Below the pieces are notes generated by a model. The model was not told the DNA's origin and made no database searches. It saw only the letters and a program-made list of their open reading frames with translations. A stretch of 64,000 bases of DNA from Lachnospiraceae bacterium (GTDB taxonomy: Bacteria > Bacillota > Clostridia > Lachnospirales > Lachnospiraceae). The translations under genes were made by a program, and so were the position numbers. Shown here one piece after another: positions 55,001-63,096 of the stretch; position 1 is the stretch's first letter; each line of letters begins with the position of its first letter. The stretch is taken from assembly GCA_910575005.1 (NCBI GenBank), contig CAJTCL010000016.1, positions 22,512 through 86,511 of the forward strand. The letters are read 5' to 3'.

Positions 55001-57500
55001 AGTAACAGTAGATGGAAAAGCATTTACAGAGGGTACCCTTGATTTGAGTAAAGATGTACAGGTAAAGATTACCCTTTCAGATAAGACAGAGACTTATACC
55101 ATAAAGACGCCAAAGATTGCTGGCAATCCGGTACTTCCAGGACAATATGCAGATCCAGACATTGATTACTTTGATGGGAAATTCTGGATTTATCCGACCA
55201 CAGATGGTTATCCTGGCTGGAGTGGCACGCTGTTCCATGTATTTTCTTCTGTGGATATGGTCAACTGGGTAGATGAAGGCGTGATTATGGAGCTGGCAAA
55301 TGAAAATCCAGGGAAAAATGAAAATGGCGTGCAGATTGCAAAATCTCCTTGGGCAGTAAAGGGCAGTGCTTGGGCGCCCACGATTGAGAAAAAGAATGGA
55401 AAATATTATTTCTATTATTGCGGCAAGAAATCAGATGGAGCCTCTGCGATCGGTGTCGCAGTTGCAGACCATCCGGCAGGCCCTTATAAAGATATAGGTG
55501 ATCCACTTTTAACTACAGATATGTGTAAGGCTGCAAATGTTGAGATGGGCCAGGCCATTGATCCATCTATATTCACGGATGATGATGGAACTTCTTATAT
55601 CCTCTTTGGAAATGGCAAGGCAGCGCTTGCTCAGTTAAATGAAGATATGGTAAGTATCAAAGAAGGAACACTGAAACAGATCAATGGTGTGACAGATTTC
55701 CGTGAATCCGTGATTGTCACCAAGGTAGATGGTAAGTATCATTGGACTTGGTCTTGTGATGATGCCAACAGCCCCAATTACCATGTTAATTATGGCGTTA
55801 GTGACAAGCTGATTCAGGATGACGGCAAAGTTAATGTCACATTTAAGAAAGAAGGACTTTTGGAAAAGAAAGAAGAGTTGGGGATTCTTGGTTCTGCGCA
55901 TCAGTCTGTGCTTCATGTAAAGGATGCCAGCGGCAAAGAGCGTTACTTTATGGCATATCATAGATTCTATACACCGATTGGAATCTTTACAGATGCTTTT
56001 GGTGTACATCGTGAGACTTGTATTGATGAAATTTTCTTTGAAAATGGTGAGATGGTGATCACTCCTACTTTAGAGGGAGTACCAGCGGTAATTATGCCAA
56101 AAGAGGATGGCAGCGTTGAGCTGAATCCAGATGTAACAGATCAGGGAAATGGTAAGTTTGATCTGACCGTACCTGAGTTTACACCGAATCCAGATAAACC
56201 TGCGACAATTGTTCTTCCAGATCAATTGGCTGACAGTATTAAAGACAGTCAGGAAAAAGAAATTTCTGTTAATGTAAAAGTGCCAAGTTCATTGGTTGTG
56301 GATGGAAATGTGGCGGTGGATGCTGTTACCTTGCCGAAAGAGGTTTTGGAAGCAGTAAAAGCAGGAGAAAAGAATCTTGTTGTAAGTATCAATGGCGGCA
56401 GTTCTTATCAGTGGACCTTTACTGGAAAAGACTTGGCTTCCACAGGACTTTCTGACGTCAATCTGATGATACAGCAGAAAAGTGCCGATAAAGATGCACA
56501 AGTGAAACCATTGATTAAGTCTGATGAGCAGGCAATGGTTCTTGCATTTGCCGAGCAGGGTGCGCTTCCAGGAAGCAAAGTTACCGTTGATGTTTCTGCA
56601 ATGGGATGGAAAGCTGGAGATAAAGTAACACTTTGCTATTATAATGCCCAAAAAGGCATTTTAGAGGAGCAGAATGTTACCTGTACAGTAGATCAGAATG
56701 GAAATGTTTCTATTTCAGTTGCCAAAGGCGGAAAGTATGTTTTAAAGAAAAAAATCTCTGTTGCTGTTAAAGTGAAGAGTGTCAGCCTCAACAAGACGAA
56801 ACTGACGCTGAAACCAGGAGAAAGTTTCACACTGAAGGCAACTGTACTGCCTGCCGATGCCACAAATAAAGGCGTTGAATGGGAGTCCAAGAAGACCAGT
56901 GTTGCGACTGTAAAAGATGGTAAAGTAACTGCTAAGAAGGCAGGAACAGCGGATATCATTGTAAAAACAAAAGATGGCGGCTTTAAAGCAACCTGTAAAG
57001 TGACAGTAAAGATTCCAGTAAGTAAGGTGAAACTGAATAAGACAAAACTGACACTTGGTGCAAAGGAGAAATTTACTTTAAAGGCAACGATCACACCAAA
57101 GAATGCAACAAATAAGACAGTGAAATGGTCTACTGGTAAGAAGAGTGTGGCAACTGTGTCTCAAAAAGGTGTGGTGACGGCAAAGAAGACTGGCAAGGCC
57201 GTAATCTCAGCAAAAGTTGACGGTATTACCAAGAAATGTACGATCACAGTTAAGAAAGCGCCTAAAAAGATTACCTTGAATGCAAAGAAGAAGATATTGA
57301 AGAAAGGTAAGACATTCAAGATCAAGGTGAAACTGCCCAAGAATACTGCAAGCTACAAGATTACTTACAAGACCAACAATAAGAAAGTGGCAACAGTATC
57401 TACAAGCGGTAAGGTAACAGCCAAGAAAAAAGGAAAAGCAACCATAACGGTGACAACCTTTAATAAGAAGAAAGCTAAGATTGTGATTACAGTCAAATAA
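52059..57500 (+). CDS. Very large secreted double-GH43 enzyme with LamG and Ig-like domains
   Basis: 1813 residues. Signal peptide (cleaved near AYA-E), LamG/concanavalin-like domain (~35-250), an Ig-like module (~265-365), a GH43-like five-bladed propeller (~370-690; Asp425 in GVRDPHLIRS, WAPEAIYDD blade), a second LamG domain (~705-915), a linker domain and a second GH43 propeller (~1025-1350) with general base Asp1032 (YADPDID), Asp1168 (AIDPSIF) and acid Glu1216 (DFRESVIV). Then an uncharacterised ~200-residue part and three Lys-rich Big_2 (Ig-like) repeats, SVSLNKTKLTL..., VKLNKTKLTL..., ITLNAKKK... No LPxTG or other anchor. GH43 enzymes cut arabinan or xylan side chains. GAAAGGAGAAGAG precedes ATG. 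Confidence 0.93.
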   Translation: MKKNWKSRCLAWVLAGTTVFSGFPAISAYAETTEPAKLADFNFDVGAVDGKYQGGNALGVTNGDCQTQVKVSKDKALYLNGVDSFLNITTADGKSLLAGKENITISYDAKPENGSKSWTFFAAPNANQQKYNEEHYLGVLHTKSNLRVERYNNSGKRPDDTLETTVGGAWTHVDLVVSETETKLYVDGVMVKKSNSNYKLSDIIGTQGVLQVGKANWESGEYYKGLIDNYRIYDGILSEEAIQAQYQEFRDTIDSIENMTAIQKDYEALELLNMDDVRGNLPLIREGKYGSKIEWTSSKPEVITDSAEGGLYDGGIVTRPNAGSQPQEVTLTARLTEVDPVSPSQGAQTKTKTFDVTVQPKEANLDTDYTGGYLWANFGTNGGYEKIFFGYSKDGLEWKKINKVDGVSQPILKNNAPGSDLGVRDPHLIRSAEGDKYWIIGTDLHAEGGGTGGSGWDQYGASQNIVVWESKDLVTWSEPRLVYAGFEHAGCVWAPEAIYDDTTGDYVVYWSARDYTKKDTEENALRVYVCRTRDFNTFSEPQVWLSEDQDTGKEVNIIDSTIVKDNGKFYRFSTSDWNTVIDVSDTLDTEDVLDVRNGEQKSTPKGSWTRLVTRSGSEAAGFDGREGLTVYQLPDGRFCVMGDNQGYKAFVTDDLSSGKFTTETANFVDGKFRHGTVVRLSKTEEARILEAFKDRTTIVPDEPIQEPVLTYDFEQDLGKTQMTDTATGDASKDNGKLYGKAQVVFDEETKSNVLKLDGSEGAYAEIPQGFFDNRNFMSISMDVKSEKDSGNFFTFAYGKDSTKYNFLRVRGTEVRNAITTGSYTAEKDVKASGALTGKWQNVVIVIEGVNMKLYLDGSLVDENENTEVITAALGTDLLAYLGKSFYQDSYFKGCFDNFKVYNRALTEEEIVAAVVDKVPLLKNTVIGTIPDNPLDLRGTDDHTAVTSVIDREKKEINSYVRRGTNLKAVPVTLSLLTKDATVTVDGKAFTEGTLDLSKDVQVKITLSDKTETYTIKTPKIAGNPVLPGQYADPDIDYFDGKFWIYPTTDGYPGWSGTLFHVFSSVDMVNWVDEGVIMELANENPGKNENGVQIAKSPWAVKGSAWAPTIEKKNGKYYFYYCGKKSDGASAIGVAVADHPAGPYKDIGDPLLTTDMCKAANVEMGQAIDPSIFTDDDGTSYILFGNGKAALAQLNEDMVSIKEGTLKQINGVTDFRESVIVTKVDGKYHWTWSCDDANSPNYHVNYGVSDKLIQDDGKVNVTFKKEGLLEKKEELGILGSAHQSVLHVKDASGKERYFMAYHRFYTPIGIFTDAFGVHRETCIDEIFFENGEMVITPTLEGVPAVIMPKEDGSVELNPDVTDQGNGKFDLTVPEFTPNPDKPATIVLPDQLADSIKDSQEKEISVNVKVPSSLVVDGNVAVDAVTLPKEVLEAVKAGEKNLVVSINGGSSYQWTFTGKDLASTGLSDVNLMIQQKSADKDAQVKPLIKSDEQAMVLAFAEQGALPGSKVTVDVSAMGWKAGDKVTLCYYNAQKGILEEQNVTCTVDQNGNVSISVAKGGKYVLKKKISVAVKVKSVSLNKTKLTLKPGESFTLKATVLPADATNKGVEWESKKTSVATVKDGKVTAKKAGTADIIVKTKDGGFKATCKVTVKIPVSKVKLNKTKLTLGAKEKFTLKATITPKNATNKTVKWSTGKKSVATVSQKGVVTAKKTGKAVISAKVDGITKKCTITVKKAPKKITLNAKKKILKKGKTFKIKVKLPKNTASYKITYKTNNKKVATVSTSGKVTAKKKGKATITVTTFNKKKAKIVITVK

Positions 57501-57505
57501 AAATG

Positions 57506-57547
57506 AGCTGCTGTGCGGATTTTAAGTTCGCACAGCAGCTTATTATA
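57506..57547 (+). terminator. Terminator-like hairpin after the GH43 gene
   Basis: AGCTGCTGTGCG (57506-57517) pairs perfectly over 12 bases with CGCACAGCAGCT (57529-57540), then TATTATAT. Six bases after the stop codon. The T run is imperfect. Confidence 0.8.
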
Positions 57548-57557
57548 TATGATGCCA

Positions 57558-57597
57558 TTACAGTTCACTTGTCAGTCAATATAGAGATAATCTCATG
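57558..57597 (+). repeat. Dispersed 40-base repeat, copy B
   Basis: Starts TTACAGTTCACTTGTCAGTC and ends AATCTCATG; related to copy A at 45675-45714 (33/40). A third, permuted and weaker relative (TCACTTGGCAGTC then GGTTACAGC) is seen at 5998-6026. Confidence 0.5.
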
Positions 57598-57632
57598 AGG
57601 TCTGCTTGACTCAAATTGCCATCAGGCTGTAA

Positions 57633-57661
57633 TTGAAAACCCAAAAGAGATTGTGTATAAT
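57633..57661 (+). promoter_or_regulatory. Promoter of radA
   Basis: TTGAAA (57633-57638), 17 bases, TATAAT (57656-57661), ~125 bases ahead of the radA start. Confidence 0.75.
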
Positions 57662-57793
57662 AAAGCTGGTAAATATAGATAAAATTAATAAAACGGTATT
57701 AATGCAATAACGCATATATTCAAATATGTGTGTCACTACACGAATATGTATGTTTGATTATGAAATCGAATTGCTAAAAGAAAGGAGCTTCGC

Positions 57794-59167
57794 ATGGCAA
57801 AAGGCAAGAAGGTTTCCATTTATTTTTGTCAATCCTGTGGCTATGAATCTTCCAAGTGGATGGGGCAATGTCCAGGATGCAGAGAATGGAATACACTTGT
57901 GGAGGAGCTGGTGGAAAAGAAATCTGCAGGGAAAATAAAAAGTGCTCCAGGAGGAAATGCAGACTTAAAGCCGACAAAAATTTCTGAGATTGATATGCAG
58001 GATAAGGAACGCATGTTGACCGGATTTGAGGAATTGGATCGGGTGCTGGGTGGTGGTATCGTTCCAGGGTCTCTTGTATTAGTAGGCGGTGATCCAGGAA
58101 TTGGAAAATCTACCTTGCTGCTGCAGGTGTGCAGAAATTTGGCAGAGGAAAGGGATGTTTTATATATTTCAGGGGAGGAATCTTTGCAGCAGATCAAAAT
58201 GCGTGCACAGCGGATAGGTCAATTTTCTGATCGCCTACAGTTATTTTGTGATACCAGTTTAGAGCGTATTGAGCAGGTGGTGGAGCGGGAAAAGCCTCAA
58301 GTGGTGATTATTGACTCTATACAAACCATGTACAGTGAGCAAGTCAGCTCTGCTCCAGGAAGTGTATCTCAGGTAAGGGAGACGACAGCGCGTTTGCTAC
58401 AGATTGCCAAAGGTATGGATATTACAATATTTATCGTGGGACATGTTACCAAAGAAGGAGTGGTGGCTGGTCCCAGAGTGTTGGAACATATGGTAGATAC
58501 TGTGCTTTATTTTGAGGGAGAGCGTCATGCTTCCTATCGAATATTGCGTGGAGTAAAAAACCGTTTTGGTTCCACCAATGAAATCGGTGTCTTTGAGATG
58601 CGGGAAGAAGGTTTGCAGGAGGTTGTAAATCCTTCGGAATTTATGTTAAATGGAAAGCCAGAGGGAGCGTCAGGTTCCATTGTGGCCTGTTCGATGGAGG
58701 GAACACGCCCGATTTTACTGGAAATACAGGCGCTGGTATGCCAGAGTAATTTTGGTATTCCCAGAAGAACGGCGGCAGGTACAGATCTTACCCGTATGAA
58801 TCTTTTGATGGCTGTATTAGAAAAGCGGGGCGGGCTGTCCCTATCCAACTGCGATGCCTATGTCAATATTGCAGGAGGAATCCGCATGAATGAGCCAGCC
58901 ATTGATTTGGGAATTATTATGGCTTTGGCTTCAAGTTTTCGTGATCAGGCCATTGATGGGAAAGTAATTTGTTTTGGGGAGGTAGGTTTAAGCGGCGAGG
59001 TGCGGGCAGTGAATATGGCACAGCAGCGCGTATCAGAGGCGAGGAAACTGGGATTTACGGTTTGTATTCTGCCCAAGGTTAGTATTCCTGGATTGACAGA
59101 TACCAAAGGAATTAAAGTAATTGGTGTGGAAAACATCAGAGAAGCAATCAGATGGATCAAAGGTTAA
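57794..59167 (+). CDS. radA: DNA repair protein RadA
   Basis: RecA-like branch-migration ATPase of homologous recombination. 457 residues: N-terminal zinc finger CQSCG...CPGC, Walker A GGDPGIGKST, the RadA-specific KNRFGSTNEIGVFEM, and a C-terminal Lon-protease-like domain (GGLSLSNCDAYVNIAGGIRM; inactive in this family). ATG 57794 has AAGGAG upstream. deoC follows after 12 bases, probably cotranscribed. Confidence 0.97.
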   Translation: MAKGKKVSIYFCQSCGYESSKWMGQCPGCREWNTLVEELVEKKSAGKIKSAPGGNADLKPTKISEIDMQDKERMLTGFEELDRVLGGGIVPGSLVLVGGDPGIGKSTLLLQVCRNLAEERDVLYISGEESLQQIKMRAQRIGQFSDRLQLFCDTSLERIEQVVEREKPQVVIIDSIQTMYSEQVSSAPGSVSQVRETTARLLQIAKGMDITIFIVGHVTKEGVVAGPRVLEHMVDTVLYFEGERHASYRILRGVKNRFGSTNEIGVFEMREEGLQEVVNPSEFMLNGKPEGASGSIVACSMEGTRPILLEIQALVCQSNFGIPRRTAAGTDLTRMNLLMAVLEKRGGLSLSNCDAYVNIAGGIRMNEPAIDLGIIMALASSFRDQAIDGKVICFGEVGLSGEVRAVNMAQQRVSEARKLGFTVCILPKVSIPGLTDTKGIKVIGVENIREAIRWIKG

Positions 59168-59179
59168 GGAGAATAAAAG

Positions 59180-59845
59180 ATGGACAAGAGAGAAATTTTT
59201 GCAAAGGTAGATCATACATTATTGACACAGACAGCATCTTGGGAAGAGATTCGTCAAATCTGTGAGGATGCAATTACTTATGAGACAGCATCTGTGTGTA
59301 TTCCGCCTTCTTATGTCAAACAGGCAGAGGAATATTTACAGGGAAAAGTAAAAGTATGTACTGTAATTGGCTTTCCCAATGGTTACAATACCACAGCAGT
59401 GAAAGAGTTTGAGACCAAAGATGCCATTGCAAATGGTGCACAGGAAATTGATATGGTCATCAATTTGGGATGGCTTAAGGACAAGCGTTTTGATTTGATT
59501 GAGGAGGAAATCTGTGTTTTAAAAAAGGCATGTGGAGAATATATCTTAAAAGTGATTATTGAAACTTGCCTGCTAACAGAAGAAGAAAAAATCAAAATGT
59601 GCGAAATCGTCACAAAAGCAGGTGTAGATTTTATCAAAACTTCCACCGGATTTTCTACTTCTGGGGCTACATTTGCAGATGTAAAATTGTTTGCAGAGCA
59701 TGTCGGAGAGGACGTAAAAATTAAAGCAGCCGGAGGTATTGCCAGCTTTGCGGATGCAGAAGAATTTATCCGGCTGGGGGCAGAGCGCCTGGGAACCAGC
59801 CGAATTGTAAAACTGGCAAAGGGGGAAAATGCCAAAGGCTACTAG
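59180..59845 (+). CDS. deoC: Deoxyribose-phosphate aldolase
   Basis: Splits 2-deoxyribose-5-phosphate into glyceraldehyde-3-phosphate and acetaldehyde, for nucleoside use. 221 residues, a TIM barrel. The Schiff-base Lys is in [11 protein letters not shown] and its partner Lys in [25 protein letters not shown] and [12 protein letters not shown] are conserved. AAGGAGAATAAAAG before ATG. Cytosolic. Sits 12 bases after radA. A large hairpin begins at the stop codon. Confidence 0.97.
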   Translation: MDKREIFAKVDHTLLTQTASWEEIRQICEDAITYETASVCIPPSYVKQAEEYLQGKVKVCTVIGFPNGYNTTAVKEFETKDAIANGAQEIDMVINLGWLKDKRFDLIEEEICVLKKACGEYILKVIIETCLLTEEEKIKMCEIVTKAGVDFIKTSTGFSTSGATFADVKLFAEHVGEDVKIKAAGGIASFADAEEFIRLGAERLGTSRIVKLAKGENAKGY

Positions 59846-59926
59846 ATTAGATGTGGGTGATTCCCACCGCTAAGCACTGAGTTACTTGTTAATATCAGTA
59901 GTGGGATTTAATCACCCATCTAATCT
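59844..59926 (+). other. Large hairpin in the deoC 3' untranslated region
   Basis: AGATTAGATG-T-GGGTGATT at the left pairs with AATCACCC-ATCTAATCT at the right (17 pairs with a bulge), and TCCCAC pairs with GTGGGA inside. It starts over the deoC stop codon. Could be a terminator without a T run, an RNA stabiliser or the footprint of a small palindromic element. The loop (~30 bases) has no motif I recognise. Confidence 0.6.
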
Positions 59927-60013
59927 GAGTCTTTGGTAATTGTCAGGTGCGAGAGTTGCTGTCAGTAAAGCTGGCCTGCGAACTGCCACAAGAATGTCTT
60001 GGTGTTTTTCAGG

Positions 60014-60060
60014 GGGTACAGATTTCTTATGATGAAAGCAGCTCTGTACCCTTGCTTTTT
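60014..60060 (+). terminator. Rho-independent terminator
   Basis: GGGTACAGA (60014-60022) pairs with TCTGTACCC (60043-60051), then TTGCTTTTTTATTT on the plus strand. Ends the radA-deoC transcript and touches the end of the minus-strand ATPase gene. Confidence 0.8.
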
Positions 60061-62468
60061 TATTTACGCTTCTGATATAAAATCCGCACAGAATTAAGTA
60101 CACATAACATGGCAACACCGCTGTCTGCAAATACTGCCATCCACATAGAGGCATAGCCAGATAGTCCTAGAACCATGACCAAAGCTTTAATGGCCAATGC
60201 AAATACTACATTCTGCCAGGCGATTTTGGTCGTTGACTGGGCGATAGAGATAGACTGGGGAACAGCCTGCATGTTGGAAGTCATAAATACCACATCAGCA
60301 GCTTCAATGGCGGCGTCAGCGCCGCTGCCCATAGCGGCACCCACATCGGCTCCAGCAAGCACTGGGGCATCATTAATCCCATCTCCAACAAACATCACAG
60401 CACCATTTTTACTGCGGATTATCTGGAGTTTTGATAATTTTTCTTCAGGCAGCAGACGGGCATGAACTTGATCAATGCCAGTTTCTTTGGCGACAGCCTG
60501 GGCGCTTTCTAAAGCATCACCCGTGAGCATGGCAGTAGTGATATGCAGCCGTTTTAGAGAGGCAATCGCGTTTTTTGCTTCTGGTTTAATCGTGTCTGCA
60601 ATTAAGATATGGCCTGCAAAGATACCATTGACTGCTAAAAAAACTTCTGTGCCATGAGAAGACTGTGAATGTTCTGTTAGATTGATCTGATATTTTTCCA
60701 TCAGTTTCTGGTTGCCCACAAGTATTTCACCAGCAGTAAGTTTGGCCTGGATTCCATGTCCTGAAATTTCAGTGAGTGAGGAAGGTTTTTCCAAAGGATA
60801 ATGCCGTTCTAGGGCGGCAGCAGTAATGCTTACCCCAATAGGATGACTGGAATTTTGTTCACAGCTTGCGCAGAGAGTCAAAATTTCCTCCTCTGTGTAA
60901 GTTCCAAACGGGATGATTTTTTGTACAGCAAAATTTCCTTTGGTGATAGTTCCAGTTTTATCCATTACGACTGTGGAAATATGGTTCAAAGCCTCAATGG
61001 AAACTCCTCCCTTAAATAAAATGCCTCGTTTGGATCCAGCTCCAATGCCTGAGAAAAAGGCAAGCGGAACACTTAACACCAGAGCACAGGGACAACTAAT
61101 CACTAAGAAGGTCAGGGCTGTGTAAATCCAATGATTCCAATCTCCAGTAAACAGAGAAGGAAGAATGGCGGTGGCAAGTGCCGCAATCACGACAAACGGT
61201 GTGTAGATTCTGGAAAAGCGAGTGATAAAGCGGTCAATTTTGGGCTTGCTGGCGGCAGCATTTTCGACGGAATCCAGAATTCTTGTGACCATAGAATTTT
61301 CCAGTGTCTGTGTTACCTGAATTTTTAATTGGCCAGAAGTATTGATGCAGCCAGAGGTAACAGCATCGCCAGTCATAGCTTTGATAGGAACAGGTTCTCC
61401 TGTGATGGGAGAGGTATCAAGACGGCTCTCTCCTTCTACTATGATACCATCCAGAGGAATTCGATCACCAGGGCGAACCATAAGCAGATCACCAACCTGT
61501 GCTTCTTCAGCAGGAATTATTGTTGTGGAATCTGCAGTCACAAGATTTACCACTTCTGGCCGCAAGTCCACCGCCTCCATAATTTGTGAGCGGCTGCGGG
61601 AAACTGCCACTTCTTCAAAATATTCTCCAATGCGGTAAAAAAGCATTACGCCTACCGCTTCTGCAAATTCTCCAATGGCAAAGGCGCCAATCGTTGCCAG
61701 GCTCATCAAAAAGTTTTCATCAAAAATCTGTCCTTTGGTGAGATTTTTGAGTGCAGTGAGCACAATTTGCCCTCCCAAAATCAAATAAGCCAGAACATAA
61801 AGTACAGAGGGAAGTAAGGAGATTCCGAGAGGAAAATGTTCCAATAATTCTCCAGCAGCAAACAAAAGTGCTCCTACTATGATAGAAAACAAATCTATTT
61901 GTTGTTCCTTGAATTTATGTTTGCTGTCAGAATCATGCTGGGCATTTTGCAAGGTCTTTTTTCCTTTTTGACTGCGCTGTTGTTTTGTCACTACCACCTC
62001 AGATTCAATAGAAGAGCAGATTTCTTGAAATTTTTGGATTAGTTCTGCTTCTCTTTTGGCTGCCTCAGGGGTTACTGAGACGCGCAGTTGTTTGGTGGCA
62101 AAGGTTAAGGTGGCAGCATTGACCTCTGGCAGATTGTTGATTCGGCTTTCCATTTTTGCTGCACAGTTGGCACAGCCTAAGTGCTCTACAAGGCAGGTAA
62201 ATTTGATGCCCTCTGCGAGAAATGCATCTGAATGGGGATGTTCTTGTTGCTGGTGATGATCATGACCACAGCTACAGGCATCCTCATGATTGTGTTCGTG
62301 ATGATGATCGTGACCACATGTACAAGATTCGTCATGATTGTGCTCATGGTGATGATCGTGACCACATGCACAAGTTTCGGTATGTTGGTGTTCTGAATGC
62401 TCATATTCACAGGCTTGGTTATTGTGATGATTATGAGAAAGATTGTGATATTTATCTTTTTGTCCCAT
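60060..62468 (-). CDS. Zinc/cadmium-type P1B heavy-metal ATPase
   Basis: Metal-exporting P-type ATPase. 802 residues. The first ~80 residues are His/Cys-rich with three units of CxCGHDHH (residues 33-72), probably a zinc-binding chain; then a heavy-metal-associated domain with GCANCAAKM (Cys98, Cys101). Eight predicted helices; the metal site CPC at Cys459-Pro460-Cys461, phosphorylation Asp503 in DKTGTITKG, SSHPIGV, GDGINDAPVL hinge motif. The CPC plus C-terminal AD-SGVAMLCVLNSVRIL pattern is that of the Zn/Cd/Pb subtype (CadA/ZntA). Start ATG 62468 with GGGAGGAATTGTT. Regulation by a palindromic ArsR-type site. Confidence 0.95.
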   Translation of the reverse strand: MGQKDKYHNLSHNHHNNQACEYEHSEHQHTETCACGHDHHHEHNHDESCTCGHDHHHEHNHEDACSCGHDHHQQQEHPHSDAFLAEGIKFTCLVEHLGCANCAAKMESRINNLPEVNAATLTFATKQLRVSVTPEAAKREAELIQKFQEICSSIESEVVVTKQQRSQKGKKTLQNAQHDSDSKHKFKEQQIDLFSIIVGALLFAAGELLEHFPLGISLLPSVLYVLAYLILGGQIVLTALKNLTKGQIFDENFLMSLATIGAFAIGEFAEAVGVMLFYRIGEYFEEVAVSRSRSQIMEAVDLRPEVVNLVTADSTTIIPAEEAQVGDLLMVRPGDRIPLDGIIVEGESRLDTSPITGEPVPIKAMTGDAVTSGCINTSGQLKIQVTQTLENSMVTRILDSVENAAASKPKIDRFITRFSRIYTPFVVIAALATAILPSLFTGDWNHWIYTALTFLVISCPCALVLSVPLAFFSGIGAGSKRGILFKGGVSIEALNHISTVVMDKTGTITKGNFAVQKIIPFGTYTEEEILTLCASCEQNSSHPIGVSITAAALERHYPLEKPSSLTEISGHGIQAKLTAGEILVGNQKLMEKYQINLTEHSQSSHGTEVFLAVNGIFAGHILIADTIKPEAKNAIASLKRLHITTAMLTGDALESAQAVAKETGIDQVHARLLPEEKLSKLQIIRSKNGAVMFVGDGINDAPVLAGADVGAAMGSGADAAIEAADVVFMTSNMQAVPQSISIAQSTTKIAWQNVVFALAIKALVMVLGLSGYASMWMAVFADSGVAMLCVLNSVRILYQKRK

Positions 62469-62513
62469 AACAATTCCTCCCTTTTATATCATGGACAATG
62501 TTTTATATTTGCA

Positions 62514-62567
62514 CATATGAACAAATATTCATATGAATATTAAATCATATACCTATAGATTTGTCAA
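62514..62567 (-). promoter_or_regulatory. P1B ATPase promoter with ArsR/SmtB-like operator
   Basis: Minus strand TTGACA (62567-62562) with TTTAAT 17 bases downstream. CATATGAA-6-TTCATATG (62514-62535) and an overlapping 16-base perfect palindrome ATATTCATATGAATAT (62525-62540) cover the -10 region. This layout (ATATGAACAnnnATTCATAT-type) is that of ArsR/SmtB/CzrA metal-responsive repressors. The repressor gene is not in the window. Confidence 0.78.
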
Positions 62568-62873
62568 TAGTAAAATGAATTATTCTATAATATAGAAGGA
62601 TGAAACCAGATGAGAATAACACTTAAAACGATGTTAAAAGCAGATAATGTAAAATGGAAAAAGATATAGTGTGCTTTATCGGATAGTAAAAATGAATATT
62701 GGCTTCATGAGAGAATTGCCTGAAAACAGTGTTTAAAGGAATAGCGAGCATCCGATTTTGCCAGTCGCAATCCCAATCTAAATTCTTTTTGGTAAAAAAT
62801 AGAAATATGTCAAATAGTATGTAATAATTTTCGTGTTGCTCACCAAAATCCGCAACAGGGAGGAGGTGTCTGA

Positions 62874-62972
62874 ATGGAAGTTGTAATCTCTTTTTTCGTT
62901 ACTGTCATGGGCGGTTTGCTTTGCCATCTCATTGTCAAATGGCTTGATAGTGACCCAAAAGACAACAAATAG
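62874..62972 (+). CDS. Putative type I toxin peptide, Fst-like (32 residues)
   Basis: ATG 62874 behind GGGAGGAGGTG, one of the strongest ribosome binding sites in the window; stop TAG 62970. A single membrane helix (VVISFFVTVMGGLLCHLIV) followed by a charged tail KWLDSDPKDNK, the layout of Fst/Ldr-type toxic peptides (short N-terminus, one span, W-L-D charged C-terminus). Codons 3-12 lie in a direct repeat whose second copy is the promoter-proximal part of a convergent antisense RNA. Leader of the peptide has a small hairpin (GTTGC...GCAAC, ~62834-62857). Plus-strand promoter is unclear. Family membership is by layout, not by detailed alignment. Confidence 0.7.
   Translation: MEVVISFFVTVMGGLLCHLIVKWLDSDPKDNK
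62881..62908 (+). repeat. Direct repeat DRa (in toxin start region)
   Basis: TTGTAATCTCTTTTTTCGTT then ACTGTCAT. It matches 63066-63092 (DRb) in all but about three positions and one indel. It begins seven bases after the A of the ATG. Confidence 0.85.
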
Positions 62973-62994
62973 CCTACCGGATGCTTAGCTGGTA

Positions 62995-63084
62995 TAAAAG
63001 ACAAGAAAAATCCCCAAACTGTGCTGCAACACGGTCTGGGGATTTGTTCTTTCGTCCAAATGGACTTGTAATCTCTTTTTGCTT
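62995..63084 (-). ncRNA. Putative antisense RNA antitoxin
   Basis: Predicted minus-strand RNA of ~90 bases: promoter TTGCAA - 17 - TATAAT, start near 63084, stop in T-rich sequence after the stem at 63008. Its first ~20 bases are complementary to DRb and, through the repeat, to DRa at the toxin start region. This is the par-like design (RNA I/RNA II of pAD1) of convergent genes with shared terminator and direct repeats. Expression is inferred. Confidence 0.65.
63008..63045. terminator. Shared bidirectional terminator of the toxin-antitoxin pair
   Basis: AAATCCCCA (63008-63016) pairs with TGGGGATTT (63037-63045), continued inward by ACTGTG/CACGGT with one mismatch: nearly perfect 15-pair stem, loop CTGCAA. 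Minus strand ends in TTTTTCTTGTCTTTT (good), plus strand in TTTGTTCTTTC (weaker). Confidence 0.8.
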
Positions 63085-63096
63085 ACTGGCATTATA
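63066..63096 (+). repeat. Direct repeat DRb and antisense -10 box
   Basis: TTGTAATCTCTTTTTGCTTA with CTGGCATTATA; repeat of DRa. Its right end is the antisense promoter -10 (ATTATA on the plus strand at 63091-63096). Confidence 0.85.

Noticed and set aside
62611..62670. 19-codon ORF (MRITLKTML...) upstream of the toxin locus
   Set aside because: No ribosome binding site of note and no conserved look; the promoter-like TTGTCA-19-TATAAT spacing is poor.
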